A DNA stretch of 64,000 nucleotides, taken from contig NC_049988.1 in NCBI RefSeq assembly GCF_000003815.2, positions 4,225,738 through 4,289,737 of the forward strand, in the 5' to 3' direction. The stretch is from Branchiostoma floridae. Taxonomy: Eukaryota; Chordata; Leptocardii; Amphioxiformes; Branchiostomatidae. The position numbers were made by a program, and so were the translations under genes. Under the pieces are notes generated by a model. It made no database searches. It was not told where the DNA came from and saw nothing but the letters and a program-made list of their open reading frames with translations. This document shows, one piece after another, positions 26,601-32,635 of this stretch; the first letter of the stretch is position 1; every line of letters starts with the position of its first letter.

Positions 26601-29600
26601 GTTATGAACATGGCCCAAGATGTGGAACGCGCTCACCCAGTATAACAGAATAAGCAGATTCAAAACAACAGTTCGCCTTGGTTAAAGCGTAAAAGTGCAC
26701 AACAAAAAAGGAAGAGTACAAAACGTAGAAGTGCACAACCAAAGCGTAAAAAGTGCAAAACGTAATTTTGAGGTAGTTATAGCAAACGATGACAAAAACG
26801 TACAATTGCCCAAAATGTAGTTGCACAACAAAACTGTTAAATTGCATAACAAAAACGGAGAAATGCAACAATCTGACTGACTTGCAGCCATCCAATCTCC
26901 AACCAAACGCAAGGACCAGGTGAAGTGTTTTACGCCTGTTATTTTTTGCAAGACCATGTTTATTACATCTTTCTGGTACTGCACTTTCTTACCGATTGGC
27001 CAAATGGCCTCCTCAGAAACGTTAACGTGAAACATTAATATCAAGCACGTGCACTGAGACTAAGGCAGATATTACATCGAGTCGTTCGGTGTAATATAAC
27101 CAGCTGCTGCCGCGCCGCGTGCCTGCAAAGCTGGTGTGTTACGCCGAACGGCGGTTATACCGGCTATATTGATACAGATACAGATACAGATAAGGCGGAC
27201 CCTTGCATGCGCTTTGGGGTCGGTTTCTTTCACCAATACGAATTTCACCTTGCGCAAATTCTAATAAGTAAAGCTATATACACACTCATACCTGAGAGTA
27301 TATGGAGGACGTAAGAAGAAGATGACAAATCTAAAAGCAAGATTTCTTAACTTAAAGCTAATCATAGTATTATGGAAAGAAATGTTACTGATTTAGAGAT
27401 TGCAGAGTGGTTATGCCGGCTATACAGATACAGATACGGGTATAGAAGCTGGTGTGTTACGTCGAAGGACAGTTATACCAGCTGTACAGACATATATAGA
27501 AGTTGGTTTGTTATGCTGAAGGGCGTTTATACCGGCTTTAAAGATACAGAAGCTGGTTTGTTACGCCGAAGGGCGATTTCACAGACACAGATGGAAACTA
27601 TGTTACGCGGAAGGGCGATTTTTACTAGATATGCGCAACGTACGCTCTCGTCTGAAATGATTAACCTAAAAAGCCAATTAACAGTTGATCTTATTAGGAA
27701 ACACTCAAGAAAACAACGATTTAAGACGTCTGCAAACGTCTTGTTACAGCATTAAAACACCACGTCCGGGATAGACACTCTTACGGACCGTACCAATCAC
27801 AAAAGGGAGGGATTTAAAATCGATACATCGATAGAGTGAAGAGGGTGTGAATGCGGTACTTATGGTAAGCCTATTAGTATAAACTCTGACTCGGTACAGG
27901 GCGTTTTCAATGTGTAAAATGTACTGAGAGCACTTCAGTAGAGCCTTTGATTGGTTTGACGTGTACATGTCATTGTGTAAGATCGGAAAGCAAGGGGAAC
28001 AACATTTTAGCTGAAGTTGTGGGTGACGTTAGCATTGACAGAAAATGTACGTCGCGAAAGCACTTTTCCAGGCAAAAGAGTACTTCAATACAATCACGAT
28101 GTGGTTAACATATAACTGTTGTTGTGCGAGGCTGGAAAGCAAGAGGGAAACCCCTTTTATGTTATTCTCCTTAGGGTCTTTTGACGTTGACATTGACGAA
28201 AAGACTACCTCTTTCTAGGACAAGAGGGTCAAAGAGTACCTCTTAACAGCTGTAGATAGGTTTTACGTGTAAATGTCATTGTAAAAACTTGGACGTTAAG
28301 AGGGAAAAGGTTCTAGCACTGCTGATGACGATATAGTGACGTTATCAACTTGAGGAGAGAACTCATGATCAACTAACTGACGGTCACAATAATTACTCAA
28401 AACAGGCTTGAAGGATACTTGTGTGCATTACGTACTTGCAACGTGCGATCATGTTGACGTAAAACTGTAAAGCTAACAAAGGAATCAACCGGAAAGAGAC
28501 TACACGTTAGGTCTACTCTGAAGTTTGCTTGAAGGTAAGTACAGATGAGAAACCGGGTGCACATATGGCTACGTTCAAAGTCGTCACGTGTCAATGACTT
28601 AGCCTAGCGGAATTAATACAAAGCGCAGAAGGCAGCCACCTGTTAACAAGAGATTGTAGACATGTTGCTACTCTGAAGTTTGTTTGGAAGTGAAAACCCA
28701 GAGAACATATAACGTTAGCGCTCAACGTCGCCACGTGTCAATTGCGCAGCCTAGCGGAATTAATACAAAACGCAGGCAACAACCACCTGTTAACAAGAGA
28801 CTACACGTTTGGTCTACTCTGAAGTTTGAAAATGAAAGAAAAACCAGGAACACATACACAACCCTTATTCAATCAGAGTTACACACTTCTTCAAAATATT
28901 CTTCAAGCTATCAAGAAATTGCAGTAACGTGATGAAAATGATCTATTACCACCAGCTGAAACCAGACGCACCAAAATCAACGTCATGACGTGTCAATTAC
29001 GCCTCGTAGGGGAATTAGTGCAAATTGCAGGCAGCACCCACCTGTTGAAGTGACAGTACACCTGGCCGTCCACGGTGGATGTCTCCTTGCCCAGCAGTAC
29101 GTCATTTGGCCGCTGGGTGGCGCAGTCCTGGTACCGCAACTCCTTCCATACGGTCGCTTCCACCTCCTTCTCAACCTCCTTCTCCACAAGCACCTCTTTC
29201 TCACAGAAGTTGCTAGAATTTCAAACAAAGCTATAAATATCATAACTTTCAGGTAGTTTGGTAGTTTAAGTGCATTTTTGTTCGTGTTTAGAATAGAGTT
29301 CTGTGACGAATCTTACCGCACAATATGCTGAAGACTCCCTTAAAAATTATTTTGCTCAACATCTTTGCCGTTTGCTATTCCTTGCAACGCGAGGAGCTTT
29401 CTTAATAAGAAATCCACATTTATTTTCGCTAGTTTTCTTGCCACAGAACAAATGGCTTAAAAAATTCATAACCTTCGACAAGATCACCGAACGAACTAAA
29501 AATATTTAACTTCCATGGAAGGACATTGGTTTTTCTATTAAAGAGGGTTTCTCTAAGTATATCTATGTCTCTGTTACGAAATAAAAGTGCCATTGGGGTT

Positions 29601-29677
29601 TCAACCGACCTGTTTTGTGCAGAAACTTCAGCTGAAAAGAGAACGGAGAGAAGAAACAAGGACACGAGCGGCCCCAT
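621..29677 (-). CDS. Large secreted EMI-EGF-VWF D1-D2-D'-D3 multidomain glycoprotein (SCO-spondin/otogelin/VWF/mucin-like), 3' end missing
   Basis: Thirty-five coding exons were read by hand. In gene order they are 29610-29677, 29042-29212, 26486-26583, 25650-25748, 25013-25108, 24478-24573, 23767-23868, 22715-22810, 22053-22240, 21065-21266, 19819-19952, 19025-19361, 18290-18415, 17321-17429, 16452-16712, 15735-15921, 14788-14923, 13174-13338, 12245-12346, 11706-11830, 10981-11096, 10657-10706, 10299-10420, 9816-9925, 9264-9310, 8975-9040, 8050-8313, 6155-6306, 5536-5688, 4844-5000, 3536-3770, 3197-3258, 2536-2622, 1778-1977 and 621-722. All use AG/GT sites and phases match at each junction, giving 4821 nt (1607 codons). 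The last exon ends in a GT donor, so the gene continues to the left. EMI followed by D domains recalls SCO-spondin, and D1-D2-D'-D3 is the multimerising N-terminus of VWF and gel-forming mucins. The five EGF repeats fit none of these cleanly. The missing C-terminus (LDLa/TSR, CTCK or mucin repeats) would decide the family. Confidence 0.9.
1161..1330 (+). repeat. tRNA-derived SINE fragment
   Basis: The segment has an A-box-like TAGTCTAGTGGTCAACAGCC and a B-box-like GAGGTCAAATCCTGG with tRNA-like spacing. It is followed by the AGGAAAGGACATTAAGCCG tail motif that is also seen at 8770-8850, 16185-16300 and 32280-32390. It lies in the intron between exons 34 and 35 of the large gene. Confidence 0.6.
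2035..2128 (-). pseudogene. Partial intronic copy of exon 34 (TIL module)
   Basis: About 94 bases in the preceding intron nearly duplicate 1882-1976, the first half of exon 34. On the minus strand it still reads [18 protein letters not shown] and on to EGC, then meets a stop (TAG) shortly after. No AG acceptor precedes it: the copy is entered from CTACCTTGTGAG. It therefore looks like a dead partial duplicate and not a usable exon. One Cys of the module (PSPC) is Asn in the copy. Confidence 0.75.
3197..9040 (-). CDS. Exons 26-32: VWF D3 assembly (VWD, C8, TIL, E)
   Basis: Exon 26 (8975-9040) opens VWD3 with [21 protein letters not shown]. Exon 27 (8050-8313) is the body of the domain. Exon 28 (6155-6306) holds an intact [17 protein letters not shown]. 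Exons 29-30 (5536-5688, 4844-5000) are the C8 domain. Exon 31 (3536-3770) is TIL plus the first part of E in one exon ([27 protein letters not shown]). Exon 32 (3197-3258) closes E with [10 protein letters not shown]. In VWF and MUC2 the D3 assembly forms intermolecular disulfides. The scaffold gap lies in the intron between exons 30 and 31. Because the C8-to-TIL join is in phase and complete, no coding sequence appears to be lost there. Confidence 0.92.
3823..4027. repeat. MITE-like inverted repeat, family A (TTCACCTTTATC ends), copy 1
   Basis: The ends TTCACCTTTATCTGTAGGGT and the complement of ACCCAACAGATAAAGGTGAA form long imperfect terminal inverted repeats. Other copies are at 13980-14196 and 20804-21014. 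All three lie in introns of the same gene. No coding capacity. Confidence 0.7.
4198..4297. other. Scaffold gap (100 N)
   Basis: Exactly 100 undetermined bases, the usual size for a gap of unknown length. It falls in the intron between exons 30 and 31 of the large gene. The flanking exons join in phase across it. Confidence 0.99.
4597..4690. repeat. Copy of the GCTGGTGTGTTACGCCGAA repeat family
   Basis: The stretch TATATAGCCGGTAAAACAGC through CTTCGGCGTAACACACCAGC and on to CAGCTGGTTATATTACGC is the inverted counterpart of 27075-27200 and of the repeated units at 27405-27600. It is a dispersed non-coding repeat in the intron next to exon 30. Confidence 0.6.
5398..5484. repeat. Intronic inverted repeat (hairpin), CCAAT-bearing family
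   Basis: GTTGTAGGGAAAGCTACCAG at 5401 pairs with CTGGTAGCTTTCCCTNCAAC-type sequence at about 5461-5484, with a GCCAATGGCATTGCTTCTTGG loop. A related copy with GCCAATCACGTTGCTTCTTGG lies at 56598-56705. Probably a small MITE. Confidence 0.55.
6502..7687. repeat. Long dispersed repeat, family B (ends in AACTCTAGTT), with internal tandem duplication
   Basis: The outer ends TTACCTCCATGAAAT (6501) and ATTTCATGGAGGTAT (7652) are inverted repeats, followed by CGAACTCTAGTT. Inside, a block with ACTCAAGAACGGCTGG(A/G)TGGATTGG and TATCTCC(A/G)A-type sequence is duplicated at about 6568-6840 and 6852-7130. The third start is at 7150. Relatives are at 45833-46860 and 54375-55301, sharing the ACTC-AGAACG-TGATGGAT core and the GAACTCTAGTT end. 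It fills the intron between exons 27 and 28. Confidence 0.65.
8355..8694. mobile_element. Non-autonomous hAT-type element with perfect 8-bp target duplication
   Basis: The terminal inverted repeats are CAGGGCTTTAGCCAGC and the complement of GCTGGCTAGACCCCTG, 14 of 16 matching. The element is 340 bp. It is flanked on both sides by the identical octamer TTCAAATA (8347-8354 and 8695-8702). CAGGG-like ends plus an 8-bp duplication is the signature of hAT transposons. The interior carries repeated TTCCGTCA/GACGGA motifs and no ORF. It lies 33 bases upstream of the acceptor of exon 27. Confidence 0.85.
8765..8855 (+). repeat. Degenerate SINE fragment
   Basis: GGTCTAGAGGTTTTG, a decayed B-box-like TTTTCAAATCTC and CTTAGGAAAGGCACATAACAC match the 3' half of the tRNA-derived SINEs at 1161 and 16185. 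It has no A box. It lies in the intron between exons 26 and 27. Confidence 0.45.
9264..10420 (-). CDS. Exons 23-25: D' assembly (TIL' and E')
   Basis: Exon 23 (10299-10420) is a TIL-type module without a preceding VWD/C8: [17 protein letters not shown], ending CKEGCACPN. Exon 24 (9816-9925) continues with [17 protein letters not shown], and exon 25 (9264-9310) supplies [10 protein letters not shown] of the E' module. This TIL'-E' pair between D2 and D3 is the hallmark of the VWF/mucin/SCO-spondin D1-D2-D'-D3 layout. In VWF this region is where factor VIII binds; no such role is implied here. Confidence 0.88.
10657..16712 (-). CDS. Exons 15-22: VWF D2 assembly with an altered CGLC motif
   Basis: Exon 15 (16452-16712) closes the D1 E module and opens VWD2 at [15 protein letters not shown]. 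Exon 16 (15735-15921) continues it and exon 17 (14788-14923) reads [16 protein letters not shown], so the first Cys of CGLC is Tyr (codon TAC). Exons 18-19 (13174-13338, 12245-12346) are the C8 domain. Exon 20 (11706-11830) is TIL (CGPTCSQTC). Exons 21-22 (10981-11096, 10657-10706) are the E module. For exon 21 I chose the donor ATATG/GTCAGT because it restores [14 protein letters not shown], in line with the other E modules. A nearer GT would lose two cysteines. Approximate residues 642-1021. Confidence 0.9.
11863..11926 (-). pseudogene. Partial copy of the 5' end and acceptor of exon 20
   Basis: About 64 bases repeat 11781-11845, including the GTTTACAG acceptor and the first codons of exon 20 ([16 protein letters not shown]). 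The copy lies directly upstream in the intron, next to a CAA-rich stretch, and ends after CGGCCAGGTGTGGCAGGAGTG at a point where GTGTGATT could act only as a weak donor. Sequence identity is very high, so it is recent. Usable splicing is doubtful but not excluded. Confidence 0.7.
12690..12926. repeat. MITE-like repeat, family C (GGCCAC-rich)
   Basis: The ends ACAGTAAAACTTGTCTATAG and the complement of TAATACAAGTTTGACTGT are inverted repeats. The interior repeats GGTGGCCACTAT and GACAAAAAGGGAC. A truncated copy is at 14587-14737 with the same GGTTTGACTGTACTG end. Both lie in introns of the large gene. Confidence 0.65.
13980..14196. repeat. MITE family A, copy 2
   Basis: CGCTAGTTCACCTTTATCCG at the left and CGGATACAGGTGAACTAGCG at the right are near-perfect inverted ends. 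Internal GGGTATTTATGGATATTAAG and CTTGATATCCCTAAATACCC also pair, so the whole 217 bp can fold as one hairpin. This is the best preserved of the three copies. Confidence 0.8.
14587..14737. repeat. Truncated copy of repeat family C
   Basis: Contains GACAGGTGGCCGCTAAG, GACCGACAAAAAGTGGCCAC and GCTAATACAGGTTTGACTGT, matching the 3' half of 12690-12926. It is non-coding and lies next to exon 17. Confidence 0.6.
15603..15687. repeat. Two-copy direct repeat
   Basis: The unit ATACACCATATGGGGTGT followed by (A/G)AAAGATTTCAACTGTAA occurs twice, about 49 bases apart, in the intron between exons 16 and 17. It looks like a small local duplication. Confidence 0.6.
16180..16300 (+). repeat. tRNA-derived SINE fragment
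   Basis: Contains a B-box-like CTGGGTTTGAATCCTATG followed by CCCTTGGAAAAGGCACTTAA and CACGGCTTTCCTCACTT. These are the same tail motifs as the complete minus-strand SINE at 31880-32390. The A box region is decayed. It lies in the intron between exons 15 and 16. Confidence 0.6.
16712..22240 (-). CDS. Exons 9-14: VWF D1 assembly (VWD, C8, TIL, E)
   Basis: Exon 9 (22053-22240) carries a Thr/Pro linker (STTPTPLL) then the VWD opening [14 protein letters not shown]. Exon 10 (21065-21266) is the middle of the beta-sandwich. Exon 11 (19819-19952) has the [10 protein letters not shown] motif, which is the redox-like CxxC plus calcium loop. Exon 12 (19025-19361) is the C8 domain, ending RNENLC. Exon 13 (18290-18415) is the TIL module (CGTSCPKTC, then GCHCPKG). 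Exons 14 (17321-17429) and the start of 15 form the E module ([13 protein letters not shown]). The module order is that of VWF D1, approximately residues 276-655. CGLC is intact here. Confidence 0.93.
17882..18278. mobile_element. MITE with CAGGGCTCGAAAT ends, next to the exon 13 donor
   Basis: CAGGGCTCGAAATTCATTTT at the left and ATTTCGAGCCCTG at the right are inverted repeats. The interior repeats GGGTGCACC/GGTGCACCCA motifs. The ends resemble hAT-type non-autonomous elements, but I see no clean 8-bp duplication (TGTATAGT against ATAGTACT). It ends 10 bases from the splice donor of exon 13. Confidence 0.7.
20251..20470. repeat. TACTGTAA-ended MITE, diverged copy (family D)
   Basis: TACTGTAATTCACTTTGTCT at the left and GGAATTACAGTA at the right, with internal CACGGTCT/GAAAACCGTGAACAT, resemble the GCGGT family at 21319-21530. 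The interior has diverged from GCG to CACGG. Non-coding, intronic. Confidence 0.5.
20804..21014. repeat. MITE family A, copy 3
   Basis: CGCTGGTTCACCTTTATCCG and GAATAAAGGTGAACAG are the ends. Internal TTCGTTGTTTTTAAAAACA pairs with TGTTTTAAAAAACAACGG. It lies about 50 bases from the donor of exon 10. Confidence 0.75.
21319..21530. repeat. TACTGTAAATGCA / GCGGT MITE (family D)
   Basis: TACTGTAAATGCAGAAATGT at the left and GAATGCATTTACAGTA at the right are inverted ends. The interior is a set of CGCGGT(G/T)(G/T)ATT and AATT(A)AAACCACCGCG units pairing with each other. Other copies are at 42818-43068, 44180-44359, 48419-48500, 53687-53806 and 54171-54271. Confidence 0.75.
22715..25748 (-). CDS. 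Exons 4-8: five EGF-like repeats, one per exon (about residues 113-275)
   Basis: Each exon (25650-25748, 25013-25108, 24478-24573, 23767-23868, 22715-22810) is 96-102 nt, phase 1-1, and codes one six-Cys repeat of the form C-x3-C-x-N-G-G-x-C-x5-C-x-C-x8-C. Examples are [11 protein letters not shown] in the first and [11 protein letters not shown] in the third; the fourth has CLHGGRC. Symmetric 1-1 exons are the classic unit for EGF exon shuffling and tandem duplication. I see no D-x-D/N-E calcium-binding signature at the repeat starts, so these are probably non-calcium EGF modules of the tenascin/MEGF kind. Confidence 0.92.
22921..23207. mobile_element. MITE with CAGGGTTCGAAATAC ends
   Basis: CAGGGTTCGAAATACGCATA and GTATTTCGATCCCTG are inverted ends. 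The interior repeats AACTTGCAATTTGCA and CTTGCAA motifs. The ends are related to those at 17882 and 35373. No clean 8-bp duplication is seen. It lies in the intron between exons 7 and 8. Confidence 0.65.
23443..23628. mobile_element. Near-perfect 186-bp hairpin MITE with TA duplication
   Basis: The arms are about 76 bases each: CCCCCCTCACATTAGGCGCG at the left and the complement of CGCGCCTAATGTGAGGGGGG at the right, with only a handful of mismatches inward to CATGACCCTGATG. A loop of about 30 bases separates them. The flanks are TA on both sides. The arm identity suggests a young insertion or a mobile hairpin. It sits in the intron between exons 7 and 8. Confidence 0.85.
25263..25302. repeat. 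ATTC microsatellite
   Basis: Seven or so tandem ATTC units, with one variant, in the intron between exons 4 and 5. Confidence 0.9.
26486..29212 (-). CDS. Exons 2-3: EMI-like domain (about residues 24-112)
   Basis: Exon 2 (29042-29212) starts S-N-F-C and has a charged [12 protein letters not shown] stretch followed by Cys at RYQDC and VYC. Exon 3 (26486-26583) ends [15 protein letters not shown] Cys-poor N-terminal half followed by CC-x-G-Y/W-x-G-x-x-C is the shape of EMI domains, which sit at the N-terminus of EMILINs, MEGFs and SCO-spondin and mediate protein-protein contact. The match is by pattern, not alignment, and the classical Trp-Cys core is weak. A 2.5 kb intron separates the two halves. 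Confidence 0.6.
27062..27610. repeat. GCTGGTGTGTTACGCCGAA minisatellite-like cluster
   Basis: Units of the form AGAAGCTGGT(G/T)TGTTACG then CCGAAGGGCGGTTATACCGGC and a (GATACA)n stretch recur at about 27115-27195, 27405-27490, 27490-27540 and 27545-27620. It lies in intron 2 of the large gene. The relative at 4597-4690 is inverted. An ORF across 27372-27755 is explained by this repeat. Confidence 0.65.
27955..28345. repeat. Diverged tandem repeats in intron 2 (GGAAAGCAAGAGGGAA units)
   Basis: Three loosely similar blocks each hold a TGTCATTGT(G/A)-like start, a (G/T)GAAAGCAAGAGGGAA-like middle and a GACGTT-GACATTGACG(A)AAA end, at about 27958-28055, 28100-28205 and 28262-28345. This is probably old local duplication. 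Confidence 0.45.
28495..29052. repeat. Tandem duplications of the exon 2 donor region
   Basis: Units of about 146-155 bases start AGAG-ACTACACGTT-GGTCTACTCTGAAGTTTG at 28495, 28650 and 28796. Each earlier unit ends with CACGTGTCAAT then AGCCTAGCGGAATTAATACA and CCACCTGTTAACAAGAGA. The same end module, diverged, is found at 28987-29052, where it spans the real donor of exon 2 (CAACAG/GTGGGT). Each intronic copy therefore carries a donor-like GTTAACAG/GTGG on the minus strand. Confidence 0.7.
29610..29677 (-). CDS. Exon 1: signal peptide of the D-domain glycoprotein
   Basis: The start codon at 29677 sits in a strong Kozak context (GTGACCATGGGG). It opens [21 protein letters not shown], a textbook signal peptide with a hydrophobic LFLLSVLF core and an Ala-x-Ala-like cleavage region around residues 19-21. 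The exon ends AACAG before the donor GTCGGT and leaves phase 2, which matches exon 2. An upstream in-frame ORF exists but has no exon support. The TATA box about 145 bases upstream argues for this start. This places the protein in the secretory pathway. Confidence 0.85.
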
Positions 29678-29819
29678 GGTCACTCTCTTCGGCTCTAGGC
29701 TCGACTGCCGCCGAAGAATCACCAAGAAGAACTCGATGAAACAATTTTTCTCCAAAAAATTCTCTACAATCCCCACTTCCAAAAGTCGGGGATTTGGTGA
29801 GGCGAAAAGTTTCACACAA

Positions 29820-29827
29820 CTTTTATA
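29820..29827 (-). promoter_or_regulatory. TATA box of the D-domain glycoprotein gene
   Basis: On the minus strand the sequence is GGTATAAAAGTTG, a canonical TATA box (TATAAAAG). A start site 25-30 bases downstream would be near 29790-29795, leaving a 5' UTR of about 115 bases before the ATG at 29677 with no intron needed. The position relative to a strong signal-peptide start makes it credible. A focused TATA promoter fits a tissue-restricted secreted product, which is an inference. Confidence 0.55.
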
Positions 29828-29837
29828 CCTTACCATA

Positions 29838-31879
29838 TCGATTTTACACCAACGTGGGAGAGAAAGGCACTTTTTACAGGATGCGGTCTTACTTTAGACG
29901 TAAATTCTCGAGGATGTTTACTCTTTAATTAATCTTATTAACATTTATGAATGGAGAGAAATCTACTTAGGCTTCGCTCGTGCTGATTCACGTATATCGT
30001 CGGACTTGAAGTGTTTAAATCGATGGAGGATATAGAAGTGAATGCGCCACTCAGGGAAGTAGCTTGTTGTGTGAGAACAAAGGACCTGACCGCAGGGTGT
30101 GATCGGTAGGATAGATGTGGGGAGAGAACTTTCTCCGCATCCGGGAGGTGGGAAAAACACCTGGATGTTGTCATGGCAACGAGAATCCGAATTTTTGATG
30201 ACTACACGACGTGTGAGCTTAAGTCAAAGTAGGATTTCCAGCCTTAAAAAAAACTCGCGAATCGTTTTGACTCTACATAATAGTCACTGAATAGCCGGAC
30301 TAATTTCTAATTGGCTTTAGAAAAACTTTTTAATTAATAAGTTAAGTTTTGAAAAGAATATTGAGGGTTAACTAATATACAGGAATATAATACTAGCTTC
30401 AGAAATACTAGCTTCAGAAATATTTTGGGTCTGCTGTCCTGAACTTTACTTTTGCGGTAGACCTGTTTAGTTGTCCCAATATCACGCGTATTGTCTCCGT
30501 TGGAATATCCATTTTCCGAATTCCAAGTACATCGGTAGCGTGTTGAAAATGTTTATGAAGGCTTATCACTGGATGTAGAAAAGTTGAACATTTAGTATAT
30601 CATTTGCAAGAACTTTTTTTATTGTCTACATTAAGTTCCATGTATGGTCAATGATATCTCTAATGCACGATGTTTATCAAGAATAATGCACCCTATCTGT
30701 TTACAGGACTCTTTACCATGCTTAACGTAATATTCCTAGTACACAGATTTTGCTCCAAAAGAAAGGTGACATTCATTTTTACCTAAGTCTCTAAAAATTA
30801 AAATGTAGAATGTTTAAACACTACACTGTGCATTTTTCATAAATCAGGCTTTTTTTACTAAGTTTATTACATAGATTTTATCTTTCCATTAATCGTTTTT
30901 CTCTATATTTTTTTTCCAAAGATGTTTGATTTTTTTCTGACGTCTTTTCTCTTTTTAAGAAAAGACCGACTTGCCCAATACAAGGCCGTTCAAAAAGTCG
31001 AAAGGTGACAAAAGTGTATACACTAGATTTTTCTCTGTCCGTTTATTTTTTTAGTGCTCTACCCTTCCTTTATGTCAAATTCCGCAAAGCAAAATTTGTA
31101 ACATAGTAATTATCTTTCCTATCGGGGGCGATTTCGTGAACTTTTAAGTGAAAAGTCTGGAAGAGTACATGTAGGTCTAGACTTACAGAGGAAAGAAAGA
31201 AAGCAAGCAAGAAAGAATGAATGGATGAACGAATGTTCGATTGAATGAATGAATGAATGAAAAAAAGAAAGAAAGACAATGAATAAATGATTGACAAAAA
31301 ATTCAAATTAGAAAGAACGGCTTCCCCGAAGTCCACCACACTGCGCACGTGTACATCCGCCCTTGAGATCCGCCGCACTGTTTACACAGGCTGGATCGAT
31401 AACCCTACGCGTTTGCACATCTGATTACTGGAAACAGAGAGGATATTCTACTTACTGTAATCTTACTGAAAACGTACTTCACGCATGGAACACGTAATTG
31501 GCTTAACTAAGTGGGCAAACATCCTGAATTACGGAGGCTCAGTCAAATGTATTACGTATTTAGAACAGTAGGAATGAATAGAGTCATTTTGAGAGGAAAG
31601 AGTATATGTTAAGCGTTGTGAAAAGCTAAACAGAGAAAGATTTAACATCCTGTGCTTGCGAAACTTTTGGAGAAAAATAGAAAAGAGTTATAAGTAGAAG
31701 AATGGGTGCAGAAAGAAAAATCTACACATTAAGCGTTGTAAAAAGCATACTTGTAATTTTGCTAAAAAAAATTCAAATACTTGGTCAATGGCAGTATGAC
31801 TTTCAAAGAATTCTAAACCATACCTAACCAACACCTCTATAATTGGGACTTACCCAAATTTTGGACCCCCCACTATTTT
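29838..31879. other. Intergenic stretch upstream of the D-domain gene
   Basis: AT-rich, no ORF with a recognisable domain. There is a GAAA/GAAT-type low-complexity stretch at 31190-31280. The first 200 bases are the likely promoter region of the minus-strand gene. Nothing else recognised. Confidence 0.6.
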
Positions 31880-32390
31880 TTATTTATTTGTTCAGCTGTT
31901 TACAAACAGCCAGGGCTGCCCAACTAGCCGTAGGCTATTGTTAAGGGCTAAACCTGTACATGTTCGCACACGACGGGTTATGCCGCCCCTTACGGGGTGA
32001 CACACCCGTCTGGGTGAATGATGTAAATCAACATGTGGCTGATACGAGACAGAGGTTCGCCAGGCCTCCATCCGGGTGATTTGAAGTGAATCACCAACTC
32101 CCGACAGAAGGATTTGCACCAACGCACACCGCACCATCGCACGTGTGGGGGTTCTTTAACGTGCATGGGGTGTGGCTCTCCCCATACACAGGACCTCCAT
32201 TTAACGTCCTATCCGAGGGACAGCCCTAGCCGAAGCTAGGTACTCATATTCACCTGAGTAAAGTGAGGAAAGCCGTGTAAAGTGCCTTTCCCAAGGGCAC
32301 CAGATCGGTGGCACGACAGTCGGATTCGAACCCGCAACCTCTCGATTCCGAGGCGAATAAACTACCACTGTGCCACGCTGTCCCACTTTA
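31880..32390 (-). mobile_element. tRNA-derived SINE, nearly complete
   Basis: Read on the minus strand from 32388, it starts GTGGCACAGTGGTAGTTTATTCG (A box) and contains GGTTGCGGGTTCGAATCCG (B box). It then continues with CCTTGGGAAAGGCACTTTAC, CGGCTTTCCTCACTTTACTC, a CCTCGGATAGG region and a long unrelated body. Spacing of the two boxes is tRNA-like, but the anticodon arm does not close and the body extends far beyond a tRNA, so it is a SINE and not a tRNA gene. Fragments of the family are at 1161, 8765 and 16180. Confidence 0.8.
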
Positions 32391-32635
32391 ATGTTTCAGG
32401 GTGTGGAGTGGACAACATGCCAGATAACCTGTGTCGCCCCCCGTCTAAATTCTTTAGTGTTAATGAATTGTTCATTAGAGAAAGTTTAGTCTTTGTTCAT
32501 AATTGTTTGCAGATACCACAAGGCTAAGTACATCTTTAAGATATTTGCTTTAATATTTTAAAAATGACCCTCCAAATCAGTAGAGACAAATATCAATTTT
32601 ATTCTCGTATTTGAAATACTGTATAACTTTTGACT

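Larger units (their letters stand above)
2623..29609. other. Introns of the large gene in which nothing was recognised
   Basis: The following intron stretches above 300 bases show no gene, RNA or repeat I can name: 2623-3196, 5689-6154, 9311-9815, 9926-10298, 11097-11705, 14924-15602, 16713-17320, 18416-19024, 19362-19818, 22241-22714 (AG-rich), 23869-24477, 24574-25012, 25749-26485 and 29213-29609. The other introns hold the repeats listed separately. Confidence 0.6.

Noticed and set aside
27372-27755. 127-codon plus-strand ORF
   Set aside because: Runs through the GCTGGTGTGTTACG repeat units; composition follows the repeat, no domain.
29429-29836. Longer N-terminus for the large gene
   Set aside because: The upstream frame lacks a good start context, crosses the region just below the TATA box and would bury the signal peptide.
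32288-32390. Possible tRNA gene on the minus strand
   Set aside because: Good A and B boxes but followed directly by a SINE body with copies elsewhere in the window; acceptor stem does not pair.
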